DNA from: Ferruginibacter sp. HRS2-29
GTDB taxonomy: Bacteria > Bacteroidota > Bacteroidia > Chitinophagales > Chitinophagaceae
NCBI RefSeq assembly: GCF_024343615.1
Contig: NZ_RJUB01000124.1
Coordinates: 62,001 to 126,000, forward strand
Direction of reading: 5' to 3'
DNA: 64,000 bases
Part shown: positions 34,709-42,000 of the stretch, piece after piece
Position numbering within the stretch: position 1 is the first letter of the stretch
How the letters are laid out: each line of letters opens with the position of its first letter
The notes under the pieces: generated by a model
The model's input: the letters and a program-made list of their open reading frames with translations, nothing else
The model's database searches: none
What the model was told of the DNA's origin: nothing
Position numbers and translations under genes: made by a program

Positions 34709-35599
34709 ATGGAGATTTCTTCGATCATACCACATATAGAGGCGCTGGTTTTTGCCAGCGACAAACCTTTGACATCGCTCGAAGTGACCGACCTCATCAA
34801 TACTGCCCTCGGCTTTATTGAAGACAGGGCGAGCCTCGACCAGGTAGAAGCTGCTATAGACGGCATCAAGGAAAAATATGACGCGGAGTTTTATGCTTTC
34901 GAGCTCAAACAAAGCGGTGGCGGATGGCAGTTCCTTACCAAACCGGCTTTTCACAAAACAGTAGCGTTGATCAATGGTGATAAATTCATCAAGCGTCTTT
35001 CTACCGCTGCGCTGGAAACACTGGCCATCATTGCTTACAAACAACCCATCACCAAAAGCGAAATAGAATCTATCCGCGGTGTGAACTGCGATTATGCCGT
35101 TCAGAAATTACTGGAAAAAGACCTGGTGGTTATTTCCGGCCGAAATGAAGATGCTGTGGGTAAACCATTGATATATTCCACCTCCAAATCTTTCATGGAT
35201 TATTTCGGCATCAACAGCGCCGATGAATTGCCTAAGATCAGCGAAGTGCTGATGGAGGAATTCATTAAAGCCACTGCCGTAAGCGAAATGCTGGATGTAA
35301 GCGGAACTTATCAGGAAGGCCTTGCCGCCGCAGCTGAAAATGCTGAGTTGAGTGATGAAACTGTTTCCAACAACGATGAAATTGTATTGATGGATGGGGC
35401 AGAAGCCACTACAGAAGAAACGGTAGAAACAGAAGAACCAACCATTACTGAAGAAGCAGGCGAAGAAATTATTGCAGCAGCAGAAGAAGAAGAAGAAATT
35501 ATTGTAGAAGAAGGAATAGAAGACATCATTGCCGAAGAAGAAAGCGAGATCGAGGAAGAAATAAAGAAAGACGATAAACAGACTGACGAAGAAGCCTGA
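34709..35599 (+). CDS. scpB: segregation and condensation protein B with acidic tail
   Basis: 296 aa. Residues 1-180 are ScpB, a winged-helix dimer that binds the ScpA kleisin of the SMC complex: IEALVFASDKPLT, LETLAIIAYKQPITKSEIESIRGVNCDYAVQKLLEKDLV and GKPLIYSTSKSFMDYFGI. Residues about 205-296 are a Glu-rich, low-complexity tail (AAAEEEEEIIVEEGIEDIIA) encoded by GAAGAA repeats; such tails are common in Bacteroidota ScpB. It lies 77 bp after atpG, with TGATAATGG phrase repeats between, and ends at a terminator. Confidence 0.93.
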   Translation: MEISSIIPHIEALVFASDKPLTSLEVTDLINTALGFIEDRASLDQVEAAIDGIKEKYDAEFYAFELKQSGGGWQFLTKPAFHKTVALINGDKFIKRLSTAALETLAIIAYKQPITKSEIESIRGVNCDYAVQKLLEKDLVVISGRNEDAVGKPLIYSTSKSFMDYFGINSADELPKISEVLMEEFIKATAVSEMLDVSGTYQEGLAAAAENAELSDETVSNNDEIVLMDGAEATTEETVETEEPTITEEAGEEIIAAAEEEEEIIVEEGIEDIIAEEESEIEEEIKKDDKQTDEEA

Positions 35600-35626
35600 T
35601 GACTTTGTATATTTATAATATTATTT

Positions 35627-35656
35627 AAGGCATCAATTATTTGGATGCCTTTTTTA
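35627..35656 (+). terminator. intrinsic terminator after scpB
   Basis: 8-bp stem AAGGCATC/GATGCCTT around a 9-nt loop, followed by a T run, 28 bp past the scpB stop. Confidence 0.8.
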
Positions 35657-35679
35657 TTGCCTCCAGCTGAAGCTGGAGA

Positions 35680-35753
35680 AACGCCCGGAGGTTTTAAAAA
35701 CCTCCGGGGGTTTTGAAAACGAACCCCGGAGGTTTTTAAAACCTCCGGGCGTT
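35680..35753. repeat. double CCCGGAGGTTTT palindrome
   Basis: Two successive palindromes of the form CCCGGAGGTTTT..AAAACCTCCGGG (35684-35708 and 35724-35749) are themselves enclosed by AACGCCCGGAGG/CCTCCGGGCGTT (35680-35691, 35742-35753). A third copy is at 45764-45791. It is preceded by a CTCCAGCTGAAGCTGGAG hairpin at 35661-35678. Confidence 0.8.
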
Positions 35754-35812
35754 TTATGCGAGACGCAACTAATTAGAAAGCAAATAACCATCTAACCATA
35801 CAACCATTAAAG

Positions 35813-37018
35813 ATGTCTACACTTACAGCCCCGCAACTCATCAACATTGCCACGCAATTTGGTACACCCGTGTATGTGTACCATGCCGAAAAGATCAGTG
35901 AACAATACCAGAAGCTTACCGATGCTTTCAAGGGATGCGATGCCAGGGTATTTTACGCGTGTAAATCATTGACCAACCTCAACATCCTGAAGCATGTGCT
36001 TTCTCTGGGCGCTTCGCTCGACTGCGTAAGCATCAACGAAGTAAAACTCGGGCTGATGGCGGGTTTTTCAAAAGAAAATATTCTGTACACGCCCAATTGT
36101 GTAGACTTTGAAGAGATACTGGAAGCAAAAGAGCTGGGCGTAAACATCAACATCGACAATATTTCCATTCTCGAGCAGTTCGGCAACAGGTTTGGCGGAA
36201 GCTACCCCGTGTGCATACGCCTGAACCCCCACATCATGGCAGGCGGTAATTTTAAAATATCAACGGGGCATGTGGATAGTAAATTCGGGATCTCCATTCA
36301 CCAGATAAGGCATATCGAGCGGGTGGTAAAAACCACCGGCCTCCATGTAACCGGTATCCACATGCACACCGGCAGCGAGATCAAAGACATCAATGTTTTC
36401 CTCATGGGATTGAATGTGATGTTTTCGATGGCCGAACATTTTCCCAACCTTCAATACATCGATCTGGGCAGCGGCTTTAAAGTGCCTTATCAGCCCGGCG
36501 ATCCGGAAACGGATGTAAACGAACTCGGCCAAAAAGTAGCCGAAGCATTTGCGCAGCACGAAAAAGAAACCGGCAAAAAACTGCAGGTATGGTTTGAGCC
36601 CGGGAAATACCTGGTGAGCCAATGCGGGTATCTCGTGGTAAAAACAAATGTGATCAAGCAAACACCGGCTACGGTTTTTGTGGGGGTCAACAGCGGCTTC
36701 AATCACCTCATCCGCCCGATGATGTATGAAGCGTACCATCACATCGAAAATATCTCCAACCCCCAAGGCACGCCACGCATCTACACGGTAGTGGGCAACA
36801 TCTGCGAAACGGATACCTTTGCCTGGGACCGCACGCTCACCGAAGTACGCGAAGGCGATTACCTGGTATTTTACAATGCCGGGGCATACGGTTTTGAAAT
36901 GTCTTCTAATTTTAATTCAAGGCTTAAGCCAGCTGAGGTACTGGTGCAGGATGGGGAAGCGAGGCTGATACGCAAGGCGGATGTGTTTGAAGATCTGCTG
37001 AGGAACCAGGTATTATAA
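35813..37018 (+). CDS. lysA: diaminopimelate decarboxylase
   Basis: 401-aa PLP enzyme converting meso-diaminopimelate to L-lysine, the last step of lysine synthesis. The fold type III barrel has the PLP lysine in FYACKSLTN (Lys51) and a glycine-rich phosphate loop LGSGFKVPY. The C-terminal sheet has the substrate motif GNICETDTFAWDR and NAGAYGFEMSSNFNSR. It is a little shorter than E. coli LysA (420). It appears monocistronic; upstream lies a palindrome cluster and downstream a T-rich low-complexity tract. Confidence 0.95.
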   Translation: MSTLTAPQLINIATQFGTPVYVYHAEKISEQYQKLTDAFKGCDARVFYACKSLTNLNILKHVLSLGASLDCVSINEVKLGLMAGFSKENILYTPNCVDFEEILEAKELGVNINIDNISILEQFGNRFGGSYPVCIRLNPHIMAGGNFKISTGHVDSKFGISIHQIRHIERVVKTTGLHVTGIHMHTGSEIKDINVFLMGLNVMFSMAEHFPNLQYIDLGSGFKVPYQPGDPETDVNELGQKVAEAFAQHEKETGKKLQVWFEPGKYLVSQCGYLVVKTNVIKQTPATVFVGVNSGFNHLIRPMMYEAYHHIENISNPQGTPRIYTVVGNICETDTFAWDRTLTEVREGDYLVFYNAGAYGFEMSSNFNSRLKPAEVLVQDGEARLIRKADVFEDLLRNQVL

Positions 37019-37332
37019 TTAATACAAGAGGTTTTGCCGGTGTGTCAGCGCTTCATTTTTGACACGTGTCAATTTTTTTTTGTTGTGGCATGTGTCAATT
37101 TTTTTTTTCTTGTGGCATCTAAAAAGTTTTTTTTCAGTTTTCGACTTTTTCAGTTTTCGACTTTTTCAGTTTTCAACTTTTTTATTTTTTTTTTTTTTTC
37201 GTTTTATTTTTTTTTATTTTTTCTTTCTGAAAGTAAAGCAAAACTTTTCCAAAACATCAGATTAGTGGAGCCACCGGTTAGACAACCCCTGCAGATATTG
37301 AAAAACAGTGAGTTATAACCTCTCTCTCTTAG
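37019..37332. repeat. T-rich low-complexity tract with 17-bp tandem repeat
   Basis: Runs of 8-14 T alternate with short words. A near-17-bp unit TTTTCAGTTTTCGACTT occurs three times at about 37131-37180, and GTGTCAATTTTTTTT occurs twice (37064-37078, 37091-37106). Frames across it encode only Phe-rich runs and are rejected. Its position straight after lysA may provide termination; nothing else was seen. Confidence 0.6.
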
Positions 37333-37563
37333 TCAATTTTGTTTTTCTACGAGTTTGAAGAAATCATCCATTTTAATATCGAGATATTCTGTCAATACTA
37401 ATAAACTACTTACGGTCAAATTCCTGCTTCCATTTTCCACTCTCGTAATGTTAATACCGGTATCATGTACGAGGTCGGCTTGTAGGATACCTTTTTTTTT
37501 GCGCAGTTCCTTTAGAGTTTTTCCAATCTTAACTAAGAATTCATCATTTCTTATCTGGGTCAT
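37333..37563 (-). CDS. XRE-family helix-turn-helix regulator
   Basis: 76 aa, a complete single HTH domain: KIGKTLKELRKKKGILQADLV (helices 1-2), HDTGINITRVENGSRNLTV (recognition helix region) and LLVLTEYLDIKMDDFFKLVE. Such small regulators are typical of mobile or accessory regions. It is divergent from an orphan 183-aa gene. A perfect 14-bp palindrome ATACCTTTAGGTAT 39 bp upstream of its start is a good candidate operator. Confidence 0.85.
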   Translation of the reverse strand: MTQIRNDEFLVKIGKTLKELRKKKGILQADLVHDTGINITRVENGSRNLTVSSLLVLTEYLDIKMDDFFKLVEKQN

Positions 37564-37601
37564 AGTGAAACAAATAGACTAAATAAAATTTACCAATAAA
37601 A

Positions 37602-37615
37602 ATACCTTTAGGTAT
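37602..37615. promoter_or_regulatory. palindromic candidate operator for the XRE regulator
   Basis: ATACCT-TT-AGGTAT is a perfect palindrome in the 195-bp divergent region between the XRE gene and the orphan gene at 37759. Its size suits a dimeric HTH protein; the assignment is inference. Confidence 0.45.
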
Positions 37616-37685
37616 CTTTTTGGCTTATCTTTACATTATCAACTTTCCGTTCTGAAATCTGGTACATCTAAGCACAGGAAAGCAT

Positions 37686-37754
37686 AACGTTTCCCGTTGT
37701 AAAGCGGGAAACGTTCTTAATATTATTTGATGTACCGCTCACCATCAAATAATA
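37686..37754 (+). promoter_or_regulatory. two tandem hairpins directly before the orphan gene
   Basis: Hairpin 1: perfect 11-bp arms AACGTTTCCCG/CGGGAAACGTT (37686-37696, 37705-37715). Hairpin 2: perfect 12-bp arms TATTATTTGATG/CATCAAATAATA (37721-37732, 37743-37754). The second stem ends 4 bp before the ATG at 37759, so the translation start would sit at the base of a stem. This could be a structured leader, an operator pair or the remnant of a repeat element. Confidence 0.6.
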
Positions 37755-37758
37755 TAAA

Positions 37759-38310
37759 ATGAATCAGGGGACAAAAAATATCTCGAGCATTACTGAAGCC
37801 TACCAGGCTATCCACGATTTTTACGATTGTTTTCATTTGCATGAAGCGTTGGAAGAAACAGGCAAATTATTCAAATGGGCCGGTAAAGAACACTATTATA
37901 ATGAGACAACCCCTGCCAACATTATTTTTCTAAGCCAGCAACTATTTAAGCTATTTAGCGCCGCCGAATTTATCTGCTACAGCACCGGCAGAAGATCCTC
38001 TGCTATACTGCACGAAAACAAGCTTGTAAAATACCAGGCTTTAAACATGCCTGATAGTATGGCCACGCAAGAATGGGCCTCACTTACCCGCCACCTTAGT
38101 TGGGAAGAATATGTAAACCCTTACAGCACTTTTGAAAAATTTGGCATAATGGAAAATTGGGAAGAAGTATTGCAGGAACTGATGGAATTTGCGCTTATGA
38201 ATGGGAGTATTGAGGGGTGTTTTACGTCTGCGGAGATGAAAAAATGGAGGAATAGGATGATGGGTGTGGTGGAGGGTGGGTGGTTTGTGGAGGTGAGGGG
38301 GAGGGCGTAG
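37759..38310 (+). CDS. orphan protein, 183 aa
   Basis: No family recognised. The protein is soluble, helical and aromatic-rich (AYQAIHDFYDCFHLHEALEE, NIIFLSQQLFKLFSAAEFIC, ENWEEVLQELMEFALMN). The last 30 codons are unusually G-rich and end VVEGGWFVEVRGRA, with the stop codon falling inside the imperfect palindrome at 38305-38430. The C-terminus may therefore have been altered by insertion of that element. It faces the cassette genes, which are on the other strand. The hairpin pair before the ATG and the divergent XRE gene suggest a regulated accessory gene. Confidence 0.65.
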   Translation: MNQGTKNISSITEAYQAIHDFYDCFHLHEALEETGKLFKWAGKEHYYNETTPANIIFLSQQLFKLFSAAEFICYSTGRRSSAILHENKLVKYQALNMPDSMATQEWASLTRHLSWEEYVNPYSTFEKFGIMENWEEVLQELMEFALMNGSIEGCFTSAEMKKWRNRMMGVVEGGWFVEVRGRA

Positions 38311-38430
38311 AACGGTTTGGTTATTTCCGAAGGGGAGCACAAAATTAATCTATGAACAAAAGTTGAATCTTGTAAAAATGTTCAATCGAAGCCATTCAGC
38401 CCCGCTTTTGGCAATACCTTGTTGTGCGTA
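38305..38430. repeat. cassette recombination-like site A (imperfect palindrome)
   Basis: Read on the minus strand it begins CGCACAACAAGGTATTGCC and ends CCAAACCGTTCTACGC. The arms pair imperfectly along about 30 nt (GGTATTGCC..AA..GGGG against CCCC..TTCGGAAATAACC). The left end GCACAAC is the inverted copy of GTTGTGCATAATTTT, which starts the same unit at 40280. It lies 5 bp after the stop of the 72-aa gene. Confidence 0.6.
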
Positions 38431-38434
38431 GTTT

Positions 38435-38653
38435 TTAGCATTTACCAACACCTAAAAACCTGTAACTGTACTCCTTGTTTTCTGAGAACACTTCTAAATT
38501 ACTATGTGCTTGTACGTAATAAGATTTTATTAATTTAGAGGGAAGCCATTGTAATAGGAATTTCCTACACTCATCACAATTATTGTATGCAATCCCTAAA
38601 GCATCAGTTAATATCGGTGTCATATCAAAATAAAAACAAGATTCCTTTTCCAT
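38435..38653 (-). CDS. small protein of the epipeptide-like cluster, 72 aa
   Basis: 72 aa from ATG 38653 (MEKESCFYFDMTPILTDALG), 16 bp after the radical SAM stop. An in-frame ATG at 38701 would overlap that gene. It contains four Cys, three in the NNCDEC and SC contexts plus the C-terminal residue (YRFLGVGKC). No transmembrane helix and no family recognised. By position it could be an immunity, partner or second substrate protein of the RiPP locus. The role is not shown by sequence. Confidence 0.55.
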   Translation of the reverse strand: MEKESCFYFDMTPILTDALGIAYNNCDECRKFLLQWLPSKLIKSYYVQAHSNLEVFSENKEYSYRFLGVGKC

Positions 38654-38669
38654 ATTATTGTGTTTATAA

Positions 38670-39716
38670 TTATGCAAAAACGCTTTCCACTTCATTTTCA
38701 AATTTATTATCTGATAAATATCCTAAAGCAAGTGTTGAATAATACTTATCTAATATTTTCTCTTCTATTAATTTATAATTTTCAGATAGCACTTTTTTGG
38801 CGATATCATCAGTATATAGGTGTAAACAAGTTTCACAAATGTGAACTGAATTAACAGGTAGTTCATATTCGGGGTGATGGCTTTTAATAAAGTCAAGTAT
38901 TTTTTCAGGACCCTCAACGTGTAGCCAAATTTTTAATAAATCTGGTTGTTGTGATTCAATAACCTCCTTTAATGTTTTATTTTTTATAGAACCTAGTGAT
39001 AAATCTGCAATTTTTTCAAGGTGCAAGCCACAACAGGCTATTAAATTCTGGTCAGGGTTAACTGTTATAACATTTAACACTGTTGAACAGGTTGTTTTAT
39101 TTTTTTCCTCAAATCTTGTATGCTTTCTTTCGTATTCAAAATCTATTTCGCCTTCATTATGCATCCAAACATTTCTTTGTATGGTTAAGAGTCCATTTTT
39201 TTGATATGAATTTAGAATCTCGTTTTTTAAGAAAAAATCAGCATTAAAATCATCACCTTTAAAAATCTCAATATTGATTACAGTTCTCATTTTTAGTTCT
39301 AAACTTGCCAATGCTGCATTTAAGACATACTCTTTCTTGACATATTTACTATGAAATGTCCCTGTACTAAAATTAATTTCATTTAATCCTGAATCGTAAG
39401 CTCTTCTAATTCTACTTGTAGCTGATTCTTTTGATGTTCCCCAATAACCATTTGTCACACATCTTGTTTTAAGATTGTATGAAGTTGCTCTTTTGATTAA
39501 ATCGTCTAAATTTCTATTTAGAAGGAAACACTCACCACCTGTAAAGACAACAACTTTTATACTACCAATTTCAGATGCTTCATCTATTAATGTGTGAAGT
39601 CTTTCAATGGGGATTGATTTAGTAATTTTTGGTGTGCAATGAAAACAACAATGATCGCAAGCTGCAGTGCATTGATGTGTAGTTATTAATGATAGTATTT
39701 GTGGTCGTATGTACAT
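38670..39716 (-). CDS. YydG-like radical SAM peptide epimerase (candidate)
   Basis: 348 aa. The radical SAM cluster motif is CTAACDHCCFHC (Cys16, 20, 23), followed by FTGGECFLL (GGE motif) and VTNGYWGTS. The C-terminal half has extra cysteines: CSTVLN, IACCGLHLEK and VHICETCLHLY, suited to an auxiliary Fe-S cluster and a thiol hydrogen donor. From memory, B. subtilis YydG has the same pattern (CxxxCDHCCFSC, SFTGGE, SNGFWG, PCC, ICGVC). YydG inverts L-Val/L-Ile to D residues in YydF. The gene lies 18 bp after a 162-aa precursor-like gene. The family call is firm as radical SAM and moderate as epimerase. Confidence 0.8.
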   Translation of the reverse strand: MYIRPQILSLITTHQCTAACDHCCFHCTPKITKSIPIERLHTLIDEASEIGSIKVVVFTGGECFLLNRNLDDLIKRATSYNLKTRCVTNGYWGTSKESATSRIRRAYDSGLNEINFSTGTFHSKYVKKEYVLNAALASLELKMRTVINIEIFKGDDFNADFFLKNEILNSYQKNGLLTIQRNVWMHNEGEIDFEYERKHTRFEEKNKTTCSTVLNVITVNPDQNLIACCGLHLEKIADLSLGSIKNKTLKEVIESQQPDLLKIWLHVEGPEKILDFIKSHHPEYELPVNSVHICETCLHLYTDDIAKKVLSENYKLIEEKILDKYYSTLALGYLSDNKFENEVESVFA

Positions 39717-39734
39717 AAGGTTTTTTTGAATCTA

Positions 39735-40223
39735 TTAAATAACAAATACACCAACAACTACAACAGCTGCAGCAGCAACAGCAACTTGTGTTACGGCTGC
39801 AACATTTGCCCAAACTGTCGCAGCTACAACAGCTTCTACTGCAATTGCAATATCTGTTGCTACATCTGTCTCAAAAGACTTTAATTCAGTTGAAATTATA
39901 TCATTAGCACATTCTTGAAGTCTTTTGTAACCAACAGGATATTTTGTTGTCAGTAAAGTATGAAACTCTTTTCCTTCGGATTTTAGTTTTTCGACTGGAT
40001 ATTTCCCATCCTTTACTTGCACATATTTAATTACTAAATCTTTGCTAGTTTTTTTAAATATAGGGTCATTGAGCATAGATAATATTTCACTTGCCGTTAT
40101 AGGAAGTTTTGTTTTTTCCTTAGAAAGGCTCTTGAATGATTTTGAATCTTCCAAAGAAATTAAAAATGTTTTTAGGCTTGTATTGTTATTTAAGTCTAAT
40201 GGTAGATTAAATTTTGATTCCAT
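39735..40223 (-). CDS. candidate RiPP precursor with Ala/Val-rich C-terminal core
   Basis: 162 aa. Residues 1-118 are a polar, Lys/Ser/Asp-rich leader-like region (MESKFNLPLDLNNNTSLKTF, KTKLPITASEILSMLNDP) with no signal peptide. The last 43 residues are almost pure Ala, Val and Ile with single Trp, Asn and Gln (AVVAATVWANVAAVTQVAVA, then VVVVGVFVI). It is the first gene of a three-gene minus-strand operon, immediately before a YydG-like radical SAM gene. YydF-type epimerases act on Val and Ile, so this tail is the likely substrate. Alternative: a membrane-inserting protein whose tail is a transmembrane helix. Confidence 0.6.
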   Translation of the reverse strand: MESKFNLPLDLNNNTSLKTFLISLEDSKSFKSLSKEKTKLPITASEILSMLNDPIFKKTSKDLVIKYVQVKDGKYPVEKLKSEGKEFHTLLTTKYPVGYKRLQECANDIISTELKSFETDVATDIAIAVEAVVAATVWANVAAVTQVAVAAAAVVVVGVFVI

Positions 40224-40273
40224 TTTGTTTTGTTTTTAATTTTAAATATTGTTTGTTAGTGTTTTAAAATTAT

Positions 40274-40420
40274 GCACAACGGATACGGCTTGGCGATGTG
40301 GCGGTATTTGAAAATCGTCAGCCCGTAACCGCTGTAAGATTTATAAATAAAAGTTCATTGTTATTCTATTGCGTGGCTTTATTCGTCGCCCAGCCATATT
40401 CCAAACCGCCTGTTAGCTGC
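40274..40420. repeat. cassette recombination-like site B (imperfect palindrome)
   Basis: Minus strand: begins GCAGCTAACAGGCGGTTTGG and ends CCAAGCCGTATCCGTTGTGC. The arms CGGTTTGG/CCAAGCCG pair with one G-U. The leading GCTAAC is the inverted copy of GTTAGCGGCAACTCT at the start of the upstream unit (41400), 12 of 15 positions. The trailing GTTGTGC begins the RiPP unit. Confidence 0.65.
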
Positions 40421-40424
40421 AGTT

Positions 40425-41330
40425 CTATTCATCTTCATTGTCAATTGTTATTGAAAGTGCGGCGGAAATTGGACTTGACTTTTGGTAAAGTAATTCTTGT
40501 AAAGTCTCGAAATTTGGAGAGTCGTCAATCAAGCCTTCTTTACATCTCATAATTAAGTCAGCTACGAAATATTCGAATCGCCAACCCCCGGTATGTTCTT
40601 CATTCATAAACTCTCCGGTTAGCATATACTTAATGTCACCATATGAGGGCATGTGATTTTTGGGATGGATTGTCAACGCTTCATCTAAAAAATCTTTCGT
40701 CATAACTCTACATCCAACTTTGTTTTCATCCATATCAAGTTGTCCTTCAAATGGAGATGTAATGGTATGAGGAATTGTTAATGGGTTATAAAACAAGTAA
40801 TACATGTTTATTCCAAATCTTGTCTGAAAAGAAGACATTGCATGTTGCTGTTCACTTTCCTTTTTGAAAGCTTTATACTTTGACTTTTCTTCAAATTTCA
40901 AAGTTCTCATTTTTACTTTATCTAAATGTTCAGCTTTAGTGTCTAGAAGTCGTCCCATGCCCATTCTACCGTAAGGGTCTCTTTCAGGAACCTTGACATT
41001 ATCGGCATACAATTTTTTGGATTGAAGAAAAGCCATTTTACTTCTGACAATTTTGCCTTTCTTTCTAAAAATAACCATCAGCCCAATATCAGCAACTTCC
41101 CATGTTTCATAATGTCGACCTCCGCCAATAAAGTGAGCTTCAAAGCGGACATTCCAATTCGGATTTACTCTAACAGGTCCACCAAACTTGGAAAAATACG
41201 CAATAAAATTATTGTCTAATGACTCTTCCCTAATTCCAGGGAACATAGATAATGATTGTGCAAGTTGATTATTACAGTTTGCAAAATGATTTCTAACATA
41301 GTCCATTATTTCTTCTGGAATTGTATACAT
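40425..41330 (-). CDS. protein of unknown function with a possible PD-(D/E)XK-like core, 301 aa
   Basis: No signal peptide. Residues about 60-115 read FEAHFIGGGRHYETWEVADI then GLMVIFRKKGKIVRSKMAFLQSKKLYAD. The spacing of an acidic residue (ADIG), a beta-hairpin and Q-S-K (FLQSKK) resembles the D...(E/Q)xK catalytic pattern of the PD-(D/E)XK nuclease fold. The rest has no recognised domain. It is the only gene of its cassette-like unit and stops 5 bp from site B. A defence or nuclease role is a guess from one motif. Confidence 0.6.
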   Translation of the reverse strand: MYTIPEEIMDYVRNHFANCNNQLAQSLSMFPGIREESLDNNFIAYFSKFGGPVRVNPNWNVRFEAHFIGGGRHYETWEVADIGLMVIFRKKGKIVRSKMAFLQSKKLYADNVKVPERDPYGRMGMGRLLDTKAEHLDKVKMRTLKFEEKSKYKAFKKESEQQHAMSSFQTRFGINMYYLFYNPLTIPHTITSPFEGQLDMDENKVGCRVMTKDFLDEALTIHPKNHMPSYGDIKYMLTGEFMNEEHTGGWRFEYFVADLIMRCKEGLIDDSPNFETLQELLYQKSSPISAALSITIDNEDE

Positions 41331-41390
41331 GGTGTCCTATTAAATTGAATATAACAGTAGTTTGATTATAGTAATGGTGTCTCTCAGAGT

Positions 41391-41525
41391 TGCCGCTAAC
41401 TCAAAAAATGTACGAAGCCAAACCTTAGTCTGCCCATGCGCATATTTTTTAAACCCCTGTGCAGCAGCTATTTAAAAGAATATACGAGCCCACTTCCAGC
41501 TTCGTAAATACAAGTATGTTTATTG
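41391..41525. repeat. cassette recombination-like site C
   Basis: Minus strand: TACTTGTATTTACGAAGCTGG ... GGCTTCGTACATTTTTTGAGTTAGCGGCAA. The arms ACGAAGC/GCTTCGT are complementary. The arm words TACTTGTATTTRCGAA and GAGTTAGCGG are shared with site E, so C and E are diverged copies of one site. The expected GTTG-type left end has decayed here. Confidence 0.6.
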
Positions 41526-41939
41526 AAAAAAATATTCCCAGTGAAGAGCATAAGGTTACGGTACACCAATACTAACAATTTCATTTCAAAAATGCAAATC
41601 TAAAAACCGTAAAATATAAATGCCTATGGCGGGGCTTACAAATATTGGTGTAGTTAAATAGGTTTGTCAGATGATGTTGTTGGTGCTCCCCAACAACGGC
41701 GAAAAATGATGTTGTTGGTGATAACACCAACAACGGCGAAAAATCTAAAAACCGTAAAATACAAATGCCCCTGGTGGGGCATTCATTAATGCTCTATGAG
41801 AAGATCGATAAGTGTGATACGCCACAGGGCTGGGGTTATCGCTATTGTCAGCCCGGCAACTTAACCCGATTGAAAAACGAATGATGAAGTTAACAACTAA
41901 AGCCAATAGAATTTGCTCAAGCCAATATTAGATGATATA
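41526..41939. other. gene-free stretch with palindromes and a 40-bp direct repeat
   Basis: A 40-bp word beginning AAATCTAAAAACCGTAAAAT occurs at 41595-41634 and 41741-41780 (36 of 40 identical). The second copy ends in the hairpin ATGCCCC-TGGT-GGGGCAT. Between them lie two GTTGTTGGTG palindromes (41675-41700, 41711-41738). No coding frame was recognised, so this may be a decayed or empty cassette. Confidence 0.6.
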
Positions 41940-42000
41940 GTACAACGGATGATTGTTATTCCGTCCGCCAGCTTTGCGGCAAACCTTTTGTTAGCGGTAG
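41940..42000. repeat. cassette recombination-like site D (short)
   Basis: Minus strand: CTACCGCTAACAAAAGGTTTGCC ... CATCCGTTGTAC, about 60 bp. Its leading end is the inverted copy of GTTAGCGGTAATTTT at 42538, where the same unit begins (20 of 25 positions). The TAA inside CGCTAAC is the stop codon of the 161-aa gene. Confidence 0.65.

Noticed and set aside
35680..35753. Riboswitch before lysA (lysine L-box)
   Set aside because: The structure is two copies of a dispersed palindrome also found after an unrelated gene; no L-box sequence elements seen.
37034..37318. 94- and 68-codon Phe-rich frames after lysA
   Set aside because: Produced by the T-rich tract; no start context, no domain.
38080..38342. 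86- and 73-codon minus-strand frames
   Set aside because: Antisense to the 183-aa orphan; Pro/His-rich composition comes from its G-rich 3' end.
39699..39884. 61-codon plus-strand Asn/Cys-rich frame and 64-codon Cys-rich minus frame
   Set aside because: Out-of-frame reading of the GCA/GTT-rich codons of the Ala/Val core of the precursor gene.
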